The notes beneath the pieces are model-generated. The model saw only the letters and a list, made by a program, of their open reading frames with translations. It was not told the origin of the DNA and made no database searches. A DNA stretch of 64,000 bases from Pseudomonas paralcaligenes (GTDB taxonomy: Bacteria > Pseudomonadota > Gammaproteobacteria > Pseudomonadales > Pseudomonadaceae), in assembly GCF_019655855.1 (NCBI RefSeq), contig NZ_BPFX01000035.1, positions 1 to 64,000 of the forward strand, read 5' to 3'. The position numbers were made by a program, and so were the translations under genes. This document shows positions 37,407 through 45,331 of the stretch, one piece after another. Positions within the stretch are counted from its first letter, which is position 1, and each line of letters opens with the position of its first letter.

Positions 37407-38030
37407 TCAGACCTCCTCCGGAGCCAGGGCCAGCAGGGCGCTGCGTGCGCGTTCGAGGAAGGCTGTCTTGTCCTCCCCGGCGATGCGTTCCAGCGGCGCG
37501 CCGAAGCTCAGGGTGCAGAGCAGCGGCAGCGGTAGCGTCCTGCCCTTGGGCATCACCCTGTTGAGGTTGGCGATCCACACGGGTATCACCTCCACCTCGG
37601 GCATTGCTTGGGCGAGGCGGAACAGACCGCTCTTGAAGGGCAGCAGCTGTTCTTCGGTGAGGTTGCGCGTGCCCTCCGGAAAGATGATCAGCGAGTCGCC
37701 CTGTTCCAGCGCGTCCAGCATCGCTTGCAGGGGATTGGCCTGGGGTGAGCGCTGCTCCCGGTCGACCAGCACGGCGTTGAACACGTCGCGGATGAGGAAG
37801 CGGCGCAGATTGCCGTTCAGCCAGTAGTCGGAGCCCGCCACGGGACGGGTGCGCCGCCGCAGCTCCGGCGGCAGCGAGGCCCAGAGCAGCACGAAGTCGC
37901 CGTGGCTGCTGTGGTTGGCGTAGTAGAGGCGCTGGGTGGGCTGTGCGGTGCAGCCCAGCCAGAGCGCGCGGGCGCCGGTCAGCAGTCGGGCCGCCGAGGT
38001 GATCGCGAAGGACGTGAGGGAAGCGAGCAT
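37407..38030 (-). CDS. PlsC-like 1-acylglycerol-3-phosphate acyltransferase
   Basis: A 207-residue acyltransferase of the PlsC family. The HX4D motif is NHSSHGDF and the second block is IIFPEGTRNLTEEQ. The start at 38030 has AAGGAGT six bases upstream; the open frame upstream of it runs back into the intergenic stretch and is not needed. With the flanking genes it could supply phosphatidate, then CDP-diacylglycerol, then a phospholipid. The first 20 residues form a short hydrophobic segment. The substrate is not known. Confidence 0.85.
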   Translation of the reverse strand: MLASLTSFAITSAARLLTGARALWLGCTAQPTQRLYYANHSSHGDFVLLWASLPPELRRRTRPVAGSDYWLNGNLRRFLIRDVFNAVLVDREQRSPQANPLQAMLDALEQGDSLIIFPEGTRNLTEEQLLPFKSGLFRLAQAMPEVEVIPVWIANLNRVMPKGRTLPLPLLCTLSFGAPLERIAGEDKTAFLERARSALLALAPEEV

Positions 38031-38115
38031 GGATGACTCCTTTATCCGGCCATGCGCAGCATGGCTTGGCGGGATGGCCGGCCCGCTGGGCATGCCGTCC
38101 CGGTTGTACAGCGAA

Positions 38116-38727
38116 CTAGACGGTCCCGACCTCGGCCAGGCCCTGGCGCACGCGGTTGGTCAGGGTCGCCACCAGCAACAGCAGGACGATCACCAGCAGC
38201 CCGTTGATCCAGGACGAAGGCAGCCACCCGGTGGCGACGCCGGCGCCGAGCACGCCGAAACAGAAGGCGCGATCGCTCTTGCCCATGGGGCCGTCGTAGC
38301 GGCGGGAGGCGCCGACCATGGGGCCGAGCACCCCGGCGTACTCGCTGATCAGCGCCAGGACCACCACCAGAATGACTAGTGCTGGCGAAACGCCGGCGAG
38401 CAGGGCGAAGGGCAGGTACAGGGCGCTGTCGGCGACCACGTCGCTCAGCTCGTTGAGGTAGGCCCCGAGCTTCGACTGCTGGCCGAATTCCCGGGCCAGC
38501 ATGCCGTCCACGGCGTTCAGTGCCATGCGCAGCAGCATCCACAAGGGGATCAGGGCGAACAGCCAGGTGTGCTGAGGCAACCAGGCCAGCAGCGCGCCCA
38601 GCAATACCGAGACGGCGGCGGCGGTCAGCGTCACCTGGTTGGCGGTAACCCCGCGTGCGTGCAGGCGCGTGACGCCGGGGCGCAGCAGGTCCTGAAAGCG
38701 GGGCTTGAGCTGATAGATCGAGGGCAT
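38116..38727 (-). CDS. CDP-alcohol phosphatidyltransferase, YnbA type
   Basis: A 203-residue, six-helix membrane protein of the CDP-alcohol phosphatidyltransferase family, which swaps CMP of CDP-diacylglycerol for an alcohol. The family motif D-x2-DG-x2-AR-x8-G-x3-D-x3-D reads here NAVDGMLAREFGQQSKLG then AYLNELSD, so the first and third Asp are Asn. As I recall, Escherichia coli YnbA has the same changes, so this is a subfamily trait and not damage. The alcohol acceptor is unknown. It is the first gene of the minus operon with the PlsC-like and CdsA-like genes. Confidence 0.85.
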   Translation of the reverse strand: MPSIYQLKPRFQDLLRPGVTRLHARGVTANQVTLTAAAVSVLLGALLAWLPQHTWLFALIPLWMLLRMALNAVDGMLAREFGQQSKLGAYLNELSDVVADSALYLPFALLAGVSPALVILVVVLALISEYAGVLGPMVGASRRYDGPMGKSDRAFCFGVLGAGVATGWLPSSWINGLLVIVLLLLVATLTNRVRQGLAEVGTV

Positions 38728-38932
38728 GCGCGGAAATGCCTTTGACGAGGTGGGACAGTTAGCTTAACCGCTCTGCCCAGCGGACATGCGGCGTGGAACG
38801 TGCGGCGGTACGCGAAAATACTTATACCCCGATGCGCTTCAACTGGCCTGAAGAGGAATTAGCCGGAATATCAGCCAGTTGAGACGCCTAATGGCACACT
38901 GATGGTATTTCCTGCACAGCTTATCCACAGCC
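38728..38932. other. gene-free stretch with a perfect DnaA box
   Basis: This intergenic stretch between the ynbA-like gene and lptA has no credible gene. It should contain the ynbA-like operon promoter. TTATCCACA, a perfect DnaA box, lies at 38921-38929, a few bases after the lptA stop codon. No terminator-like hairpin was noticed for lptA. Confidence 0.5.
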
Positions 38933-39706
38933 TCAGGCCACGCTGGAGGCGCTTTCCGTGCTGACTACCGGCGCCACGCCGCTGATCTGCTCCTGGGTCT
39001 GGGCCACCCATTTGAAGGCGCGCTCGTTGAGCTCGGCGATGGCGCGCGGGCCGGTGCCCTCGGCGTGCATCACCGGGCCGATCACCACCTGGATGGTGCC
39101 TGGGTACTTGGCCCAGCCCTGCTTCGGCCAGAACTCGCCGGCGTTATGGGCGATGGGCAGCACCGGCAGGCCTGCGTTCACCGCCAGCGCGGTGCCGCCA
39201 CGGGAGAACTTGCCGATCTGCCCCGGCGGGATGCGCGTGCCTTCGGGGAACACCAATACCCAGGCGCCCTGCCGGATGCGCTCGTCGCCCTGTTTGGCCA
39301 GTTGCTTGAGCGCCGCCTTGGGGTTGCTGCGGTCGATGGCGATCGGTCGCAGCATGGCCATGGCCCAGCCGAAGAACGGTACGTAGAGCAGTTCGCGCTT
39401 GACCACCTGTGACAGCGGTTCGAAGAAGGCTGACAGGAAGAAGGTCTCCCAGGTGCTCTGGTGCTTGGCGAGAATCACGCAGGGCTGCGCAGGGACGTTT
39501 TCCAGGCCATGCACTTCGTAGCGGATGCCGACCACCACCTTGGCCAGCCAGGTGGCGCTGCGGCACCAGGCCTGGATGACGAAACGGTAGCGGGCGCGGA
39601 ACGGCAGCAGCGGTGCGATGAACACGCAGAGGATGCACCAGAAGAAGGAGCTGGACGACAGCAGCAGGTAGAAGAAGAAGGTTCTGATGGCCTGCACTGT
39701 CGTCAT
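38933..39706 (-). CDS. lptA: lysophosphatidic acid acyltransferase LptA
   Basis: This 257-residue protein corresponds by position and sequence to the acyltransferase next to gyrB in other Pseudomonas. It acylates lysophosphatidic acid at the membrane. An N-terminal hydrophobic segment (FFFYLLLSSSSFFWCILCVF) is followed by KHQSTWETFF (an HX4E form of the catalytic motif, usual in this subfamily) and FPEGTRIPPGQIGKFSRGG. AGGAG lies about 12 bp before the start, overlapping the end of gmhB, so the two genes are probably cotranscribed. Confidence 0.92.
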   Translation of the reverse strand: MTTVQAIRTFFFYLLLSSSSFFWCILCVFIAPLLPFRARYRFVIQAWCRSATWLAKVVVGIRYEVHGLENVPAQPCVILAKHQSTWETFFLSAFFEPLSQVVKRELLYVPFFGWAMAMLRPIAIDRSNPKAALKQLAKQGDERIRQGAWVLVFPEGTRIPPGQIGKFSRGGTALAVNAGLPVLPIAHNAGEFWPKQGWAKYPGTIQVVIGPVMHAEGTGPRAIAELNERAFKWVAQTQEQISGVAPVVSTESASSVA

Positions 39707-39721
39707 GGGACTCGGGCTCTC

Positions 39722-40252
39722 CTAGAGCAGAAGCTGGTCGGCTATGGCCGCCAGATCATCGAATATCAGGGTTCCCGCTGGCAACGGCTTGGCCAGCGTG
39801 CGCTCGCCCTTGCCGGTTTTCACGAGAACGGGTTGGCAATTGACGGCCAGGGCGGCCTCGAGGTCACCGCCGCTGTCTCCGACGAACCAGACGCCCGCCA
39901 GTTGCGTGCCGTAATGCGCCGCGATCTGCCGCAGCATGCCGGGCTTGGGCTTGCGACAGTCGCAGCCGTCGTCCGGGCCGTGCGGGCAATGCACGATCAG
40001 GCCGACCTCGCCGCCCCGCTCCGCCACCAGTTGGCGCAGACGTGCATGCATGGCGTCCAGGGTGGCCGCGTCGTAGTAGCCGCGTGCCAGGCCGGACTGG
40101 TTGGTGGCCACGGCCACGGTCCAGCCGTCCTTGCTCAGGCGCGCGATGGCGTCGATGGAGCCCGGGATCGGAATCCACTCGTCGAGAGACTTGATGTAGG
40201 CGTCGGAGTCTTCGTTGATGACGCCGTCGCGGTCGAGGATCAGTAGCTTCAT
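39722..40252 (-). CDS. gmhB: D-glycero-D-manno-heptose-1,7-bisphosphate 7-phosphatase GmhB
   Basis: GmhB removes the 7-phosphate during ADP-heptose synthesis for the LPS inner core. The 176-residue HAD protein begins MKLLILDRDGVINEDSD, with the DxD nucleophile motif, then ATNQSGLARG, the zinc loop CPHGPDDGCDCRKPKPG, and VGDSGGDLEAAL for the third HAD motif. It is followed by lptA and preceded by glyS, 64 bp upstream. Confidence 0.95.
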   Translation of the reverse strand: MKLLILDRDGVINEDSDAYIKSLDEWIPIPGSIDAIARLSKDGWTVAVATNQSGLARGYYDAATLDAMHARLRQLVAERGGEVGLIVHCPHGPDDGCDCRKPKPGMLRQIAAHYGTQLAGVWFVGDSGGDLEAALAVNCQPVLVKTGKGERTLAKPLPAGTLIFDDLAAIADQLLL

Positions 40253-40316
40253 CGCTGTTAAGCCTCGAGCCGTGAGCTTCAGCGCGTGAAGCCTACGGCT
40301 CTTCGCCTGCCGGGCG

Positions 40317-42371
40317 TCAGCCCAGCACCGAGATGTCGGCGACGCCGAGGAACAGGCCGCGCAGCTGATTCAGCAGCGCGTAGCGGTTGGCCCGCACCGA
40401 GGCGTCCTCGGCGTTGACCAGCACGGCCTCGAAGAAGGCGTCCACCGGCTCGCGCAGAGCGGCCAGGCGCTCCAGCGCCACCCGGTAGCGACGCTCGGCG
40501 GCCAGCGGTTGCACGGCCTGGCTGGCCTGCTGGATGGCGGAGTACAGGCTGAACTCGGCCGGGTTGTCGAAGTAGTGGGCTTCGGCGCTGGCGGCGACCT
40601 GGCCTTCGTACTTGCCGAGCAGGTTGGACACGCGCTTGTTGGCGGCGGCCAGGGCCCCGGCCTCCGGCAGCTGGCGGAACGCCTGCACGGCCTGCACCCG
40701 CTGGTCGAAGTCCAGCGGCGAGGCCGGCTTGAGGGCACGCACGGCCTGGTACACGGTCACCTCGACGCCCTCGTCCTCGTAGCGGGCGCGCAGGCGGTCG
40801 AAGACGAAGTCCAGCACCTGGGTGGCCAGGCCGTCGGCCTTGACCTTGTCGCCGTACAGGCCGATGGCGAAGGTCACGGTCTCAGCCAGGTCGAGGTCCA
40901 GCTGCTTCTCGATGAGGATACGCAGCACGCCAAGGGCGGCGCGGCGCAGGGCATAGGGGTCCTTGGAGCCGGTCGGCAGCATGCCGATGCCAAAGATGCC
41001 GACCAGGGTGTCCAGCTTGTCGGCCACCGCCACGGCGGCGCCCGTCAGGGTGCCCGGCAGCTCGGCGCCGGCACCGCGCGGCATGTACTGCTCGTTCAGC
41101 GCCAGGGCCACGTCGTCGGCTTCGCCATCGTGCCTGGCGTAGTAGTAGCCGGCGATGCCCTGCATTTCCGGGAACTCGCCAACCATCTCGCTGGCCAGGT
41201 CGCACTTCGACAGGATGCCGGCGCGGGCCGCGCGGCTGGCGTCGCCGCCGATGCGCTCGGCGATGAAGGCGGCCAGCTTCGATACCCGCTCGGCCTTGTC
41301 GAACACGCTGCCCAGCTGGGCCTGGAACACCACGTTGGCCAGGCGCTGGTTGCGGGTCTCCAGGGGCTGGCGCTTGTCCTGCTTGAAGAAGAATTCGGCG
41401 TCGGTGAGGCGCGGACGCACCACCTTCTCGTTGCCGGCGACGATCTGCGCCGGGTCCTTCGATTCGATGTTGGCCACGGTGATGAAGCGCGGCAGCAGCT
41501 TGCCGTTGCCGTCGAGCAGGCAGAAGTACTTCTGGTTGTCCTGCATGGTGGCGATCAGCGCTTCCTGTGGCACTTCGAGGAAGCGCTCTTCGAAGGAGCA
41601 GACCAGCGGCACCGGCCATTCGACCAGGGCGGTCACTTCATCGAGCAGCGCCGGTGGGACGATGGCCGTGCCGTTCTCGGCGCTGGCCAGCGTCTCGACG
41701 CGGCCGGCGATCTGCTGGCGACGCTCGGCGAAGTCGGCGACCACATAGGCGCTGCGCAGGTCCTCGGCATAGCTCGCCGGGTTGCTGATATGCACGTCGC
41801 GGTTGGCGTGGAAGCGATGGCCGCGGGAGGTGCGGCTGGCCTTCTGGGCGAGGATTTCGCAGTCGACGACCTGGTCGCCGAACAGCATCACCAGCCACTG
41901 GGTCGGACGGACGAACTCGTCCTTGCGCGCGGCCCAGCGCATGCGCTTCGGAATCGGCAGCTCGCCCAGCGAGGCCTCGACGATGCCCGGCAGCAGGCTG
42001 ACGGCCGGCTGGCCGGCGATGGACTGGCTGAACTTGAGTTTCGGGCCGCTGCGGTCGATCTGGCCCAGGTCGACGCCACACTTCTTGGCGAAGCCCAGGG
42101 CCGCCTGGGTCGGCTTGCCCTCGGCGTCGAAGGCGGCCTGCACGGGCGGGCCGTCGAGGTTGACGGTGCGGTCCGGCTGCTGCGCGGCGAGCTGCTCGAC
42201 GAGCACCGCCAGGCGACGCGGGGCCGCGTAGAAACGGGCGCTGGCATAGGCCAGGCCGGCACTCTTGAGGCCTTTCTCGATACCGGCGAGGAAGGCTTCG
42301 CCGAGGCTTTTCAGCGCTTTCGGGGGCAGCTCTTCGGTGCCCAGTTCAACCAGAAAATCCTGAGCGCTCAT
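40317..42371 (-). CDS. glyS: glycyl-tRNA synthetase beta subunit
   Basis: GlyS is the tRNA-recognition and catalytic-support subunit of the bacterial alpha2-beta2 glycyl-tRNA synthetase. The 684 residues begin [20 protein letters not shown] and include [20 protein letters not shown], an HD-like core ([20 protein letters not shown]) and a C-terminal anticodon-binding region. The start overlaps the glyQ stop by one base (TAATG), indicating translational coupling of the two subunits. Confidence 0.98.
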   Translation of the reverse strand: MSAQDFLVELGTEELPPKALKSLGEAFLAGIEKGLKSAGLAYASARFYAAPRRLAVLVEQLAAQQPDRTVNLDGPPVQAAFDAEGKPTQAALGFAKKCGVDLGQIDRSGPKLKFSQSIAGQPAVSLLPGIVEASLGELPIPKRMRWAARKDEFVRPTQWLVMLFGDQVVDCEILAQKASRTSRGHRFHANRDVHISNPASYAEDLRSAYVVADFAERRQQIAGRVETLASAENGTAIVPPALLDEVTALVEWPVPLVCSFEERFLEVPQEALIATMQDNQKYFCLLDGNGKLLPRFITVANIESKDPAQIVAGNEKVVRPRLTDAEFFFKQDKRQPLETRNQRLANVVFQAQLGSVFDKAERVSKLAAFIAERIGGDASRAARAGILSKCDLASEMVGEFPEMQGIAGYYYARHDGEADDVALALNEQYMPRGAGAELPGTLTGAAVAVADKLDTLVGIFGIGMLPTGSKDPYALRRAALGVLRILIEKQLDLDLAETVTFAIGLYGDKVKADGLATQVLDFVFDRLRARYEDEGVEVTVYQAVRALKPASPLDFDQRVQAVQAFRQLPEAGALAAANKRVSNLLGKYEGQVAASAEAHYFDNPAEFSLYSAIQQASQAVQPLAAERRYRVALERLAALREPVDAFFEAVLVNAEDASVRANRYALLNQLRGLFLGVADISVLG

Positions 42372-43318
42372 TATTCGGCCTCCTTCAGCTTCGCCAGCAC
42401 TTCGTCACGCAGTTCGGGGGTGGCCATCGGGAAGCCGAGCTTGGCGCGGGCCAGCAGGTAGCTCTGGGCGATGCTGCGCGCCAGGGTGCGCACGCGCAGG
42501 ATGTACTGCTGGCGCGCGGTCACCGAGATGGCGCGGCGGGCGTCGAGCAGGTTGAAGCTGTGCGAGGCCTTGATCACCATCTCGTAGGCCGGCAGCGGTA
42601 GCTGCAGCTCCATCAGGCGGTTGGCCTCGGACTCGTAGAAGTCGAACAGGTCGAACAGCTTGTCGACGTTGGCGTGCTCGAAGTTGAAGGTGGACTGCTC
42701 CACCTCGTTCTGGTGGAACACGTCGCCGTAGGTGACCTTGCCGAACGGGCCGTCGGAGTAGACCAGGTCATACACCGAGTCGACGCCCTGCAGGTACATG
42801 GCCAGGCGCTCCAGGCCGTAGGTGATTTCGCCGGTGACCGGGTAGCACTCGACGCCGCCGACCTGCTGGAAGTAGGTGAACTGGGTGACTTCCATGCCGT
42901 TCAGCCAGACTTCCCAGCCCAGGCCCCAGGCGCCGAGGGTCGGCGATTCCCAGTTGTCCTCGACGAAGCGGATGTCGTGCACCAGGGTGTCGACGCCGAT
43001 GCGGCGCAGAGACTCCAGGTACAGGTCCTGGATGTTCTCCGGGTTCGGCTTGAGCACCACCTGGAACTGGTAGTAGTGCTGCAGGCGGTTGGGGTTCTCG
43101 CCGTAGCGGCCGTCGGCCGGGCGGCGCGAGGGCTGCACGTAGGCGGCGTTCCAGGTTTCCGGGCCGATGGCGCGCAGGAACGTGGCGGTGTGGAAGGTGC
43201 CGGCACCCATTTCCATGTCGTAGGGCTGCAGGATCACGCAGCCCTGCTCGGCCCAGTAGCTCTGCAGGGCGAGGATCAGGCCTTGGAAGGTGCTCACGTC
43301 GGGCTTGGTCTGGCTCAC
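42371..43318 (-). CDS. glyQ: glycyl-tRNA synthetase alpha subunit
   Basis: GlyQ carries the class II aminoacylation core. Sequences such as [39 protein letters not shown], and [13 protein letters not shown] with [13 protein letters not shown] (motif 3) are characteristic. The GTG at 43318 is chosen because homologues start SQT and GGTGA lies 5 bp upstream, giving 315 residues; another GTG at 43327 is in frame. It is the first gene of glyQ-glyS. Confidence 0.97.
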   Translation of the reverse strand: MSQTKPDVSTFQGLILALQSYWAEQGCVILQPYDMEMGAGTFHTATFLRAIGPETWNAAYVQPSRRPADGRYGENPNRLQHYYQFQVVLKPNPENIQDLYLESLRRIGVDTLVHDIRFVEDNWESPTLGAWGLGWEVWLNGMEVTQFTYFQQVGGVECYPVTGEITYGLERLAMYLQGVDSVYDLVYSDGPFGKVTYGDVFHQNEVEQSTFNFEHANVDKLFDLFDFYESEANRLMELQLPLPAYEMVIKASHSFNLLDARRAISVTARQQYILRVRTLARSIAQSYLLARAKLGFPMATPELRDEVLAKLKEAE

Positions 43319-43452
43319 GAATTTCACCGGTATCGAGGCTTAGGCGGAAAGCCGCGCAGTATACCCGAACGCATCCCGCCTGACCCAGCCGCGCCGGGCC
43401 TTGCCAGGGGCAAGCGGGCGAAGACCTCAAACGGAAGGCAGGTAGAAAAATC

Positions 43453-43526
43453 CGTCATTCCCGCGAAGGCGGGAATCCAGACGCAGGCCACCGCGCCCCT
43501 GGGTCCCCGCCTGCGCGGGGACGACG
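43453..43526. repeat. paired palindrome, CGTCATTCCCGC type
   Basis: Two short palindromes, CGTCATTCCCGCGAAGGCGG... at 43453-43480 and its inverted relative at 43499-43526 (CTGGGTCCCCGCCTGCGCGG...), face each other. Such bacterial interspersed elements are common in proteobacterial intergenic regions. It lies between glyQ and the iron-regulated block. Confidence 0.75.
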
Positions 43527-43582
43527 GGTGTTAGGGGGCGTGGGCAGCCCGCCGTTGCGCGCAGCGCGGCGAATCCGTTAAT

Positions 43583-43601
43583 TTGAGAATAATTATCATC
43601 T
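43583..43601 (+). promoter_or_regulatory. Fur box before the ECF sigma gene
   Basis: TTGAGAATAATTATCATCT resembles the 19-bp Fur consensus GATAATGATAATCATTATC, with the AATnATtATCAT core intact. It lies 20 bp upstream of the sigma-factor ATG at 43622, where repression in iron-replete cells would be expected. Confidence 0.8.
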
Positions 43602-43621
43602 TTAACGGTCCGCAGAGCCCC

Positions 43622-44131
43622 ATGAGCAGCGAGCGCACTTTCGAACGGGACGTAGAGCGTCTCTACCTCGACCATCATGGCTGGCTGAAGAACTGGCTGC
43701 GTCGGCGCCTGGGCGAGGCGGCGGATGCGGACGACCTGGCGCAGGACACCTTCGTCCGGGTCCTCCGCAGCCGCGCCGCGGTCCATGAACTGCGCCAGCC
43801 GCTGGCCTATCTCGCCACCATCGCCAACAGCCTGCTGGTCAACCGCTGGCGCCGGCTGGCCGTCGAGCGGGCCTACGCCGAGGCGCTGGCAGCACAGCCG
43901 GAAGCCGTGGAGCCGTCGCCGGAGGACCGGCTGCTGCTGATCGAAGCGCTGGTGGAGATCGACGAGCTGCTGCACGGCCTGTCGCCGAGGGTGCGGCAGA
44001 TCTTCTTCCTGTCCCAGCTCGACGGCCTGACCTACCCGCAGATCGCCACCCGGCTCGGGCTCAGCGTCAACCAGGTGCAGAAGGCCATGGGCAAGGCCTT
44101 CGCCGCTTGCTACGCCAACCGCTACGAGTGA
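43622..44131 (+). CDS. FecI-type ECF sigma factor (iron uptake)
   Basis: A 169-residue ECF sigma factor. Region 2 shows DADDLAQDTFVRVLRS and LRQPLAYLATIANSLLVNRW; region 4 shows LSPRVRQIFFLSQLDGLTYP and the HTH IATRLGLSVNQVQKAM. The ATG at 43622 is used; the open frame upstream runs through the Fur box. With the downstream FecR and TonB-receptor genes it forms a cell-surface signalling set: a bound siderophore triggers sigma release and receptor transcription. It is absent at this position in the common Pseudomonas aeruginosa order, where tag follows glyQ. Confidence 0.92.
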   Translation: MSSERTFERDVERLYLDHHGWLKNWLRRRLGEAADADDLAQDTFVRVLRSRAAVHELRQPLAYLATIANSLLVNRWRRLAVERAYAEALAAQPEAVEPSPEDRLLLIEALVEIDELLHGLSPRVRQIFFLSQLDGLTYPQIATRLGLSVNQVQKAMGKAFAACYANRYE

Positions 44132-44136
44132 CCGCC

Positions 44137-45099
44137 ATGAGCGACGCACCCATCGCCCCCGCCATCCGCGACCAGGCCATCGCCTGGTTCACCCTGGCCC
44201 AGTCCGGCTGCCTCGGCGAGGCCGAGCGCCTGCAGCTGGAGAGCTGGCGCCGCGCCGACGGCGAGCACGAGCGGGCCTGGCAGCGCCTGGCGGGCATTCC
44301 CCAGGGCCTGCGGGCCAGGGCGGAGATGCTGCGCGACCCGGCGGCACGGCGCGCGGCGGAGCAGACCCGCCCCATGGACCGGCGCCAGGCGCTGAAGGTG
44401 CTGGTCGGCGCCGGGCTGCTCGGCGCGGTGGCCTGGCAGGGGCACGACAGCCGCCTGCTGCAGGGCGCGCTGGCCGACCTCTCCACCGCCACCGGCGAGC
44501 GCCTTCACCAGCGCCTGGCCGACGGCAGCGAGCTGTGGCTGAACACCGCCAGCGCGGTGGACGTGCGTTTCGATACGGCCCAGCGCCTGCTGCGCCTGCG
44601 CCACGGCGAGCTGGAGCTGCTGACCGGTCAAGACCCGCGTCCCCTGGTGGTGCTGACCGCCGAGGCGCGGCTGCGCCCGCTCGGCACGCGCTTCAGTGTG
44701 CGCCGCGACAACGGCGGGCGAGGCACCCTGCTGGGCGTCAGCCAGGGCCGGGTGGCGGTGGAGCCGCTGGACGGCTCGCCCGGCCGGATCGTCGAGGCCG
44801 GCTGGCAAACCCGCATCGACGCCAATGGAGTCGCCCCCGCCTGGCCGGCGGACGGGAGCGGCACGGCCTGGGTCGACGGCTTCATCGTCGCCGAGCGCAT
44901 GCGCCTGGGCGATTTCGTCGCCGAACTCGCGCGCCATCGCCCCGGTGTGCTGCGCTGCGATCCGGCCTGCGCCGACCTGCGCCTGACCGGCTCGTTCCCG
45001 CTGGACGATGGCGAACGCGTCCTCGTCCTGCTGGAAAGCAGTCTGCCGGTGCGGGTGTCGAGGCTGACGCCGTACTGGGTGACCATCCTGCCGCGGTAG
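44137..45099 (+). CDS. FecR-type anti-sigma factor
   Basis: FecR-type proteins hold the ECF sigma factor and receive the signal from the TonB receptor's N-terminal domain. The 320 residues have a cytoplasmic N-terminal DUF4880 domain (AWFTLAQSGCLGEAERLQLE, WRRADGEHERAWQRL), a single hydrophobic segment near residue 80 (ALKVLVGAGLLGAVAW) and a periplasmic FecR domain with GTRFSVRRDNG and GRVAVEP. The start is 5 bp after the sigma-gene stop, so the pair is cotranscribed. Confidence 0.92.
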   Translation: MSDAPIAPAIRDQAIAWFTLAQSGCLGEAERLQLESWRRADGEHERAWQRLAGIPQGLRARAEMLRDPAARRAAEQTRPMDRRQALKVLVGAGLLGAVAWQGHDSRLLQGALADLSTATGERLHQRLADGSELWLNTASAVDVRFDTAQRLLRLRHGELELLTGQDPRPLVVLTAEARLRPLGTRFSVRRDNGGRGTLLGVSQGRVAVEPLDGSPGRIVEAGWQTRIDANGVAPAWPADGSGTAWVDGFIVAERMRLGDFVAELARHRPGVLRCDPACADLRLTGSFPLDDGERVLVLLESSLPVRVSRLTPYWVTILPR

Positions 45100-45128
45100 T
45101 GAGCGGGTGCTCAGGAGCCGCTGTTCTT

Positions 45129-45193
45129 GTGGGAGCGGGCTTGCCCGCGAATGATGAAGGCAGCGCAATAGCTTCGCGGGCAAGCCCGCTTCC
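45129..45193. repeat. Pseudomonas REP pair
   Basis: GGGAGCGGGCTTGCCCGCGAA (45131-45151) and its inverted copy TTCGCGGGCAAGCCCGCTTCC (45173-45193) form the common Pseudomonas REP in head-to-tail orientation. It separates the anti-sigma gene from the receptor gene and may uncouple their expression. Confidence 0.92.
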
Positions 45194-45331
45194 TCGGATG
45201 AATCTCATGGAACGCACCGAGGATGCGAACCAACAATATTTTCAGCAAGCCGGCAGGTTTTCCGTTCTCGCGTGGCCTAGGGGAAATCCCGCCTGTACGC
45301 GCGGGCAAAACCTGAAACGGAACCTCTGCCC

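Noticed and set aside
38116..38727. Inactivated CDP-alcohol transferase because of two Asp-to-Asn changes
   Set aside because: From memory the Escherichia coli YnbA sequence has the same residues, so they seem to define a subfamily. Not treated as a pseudogene.
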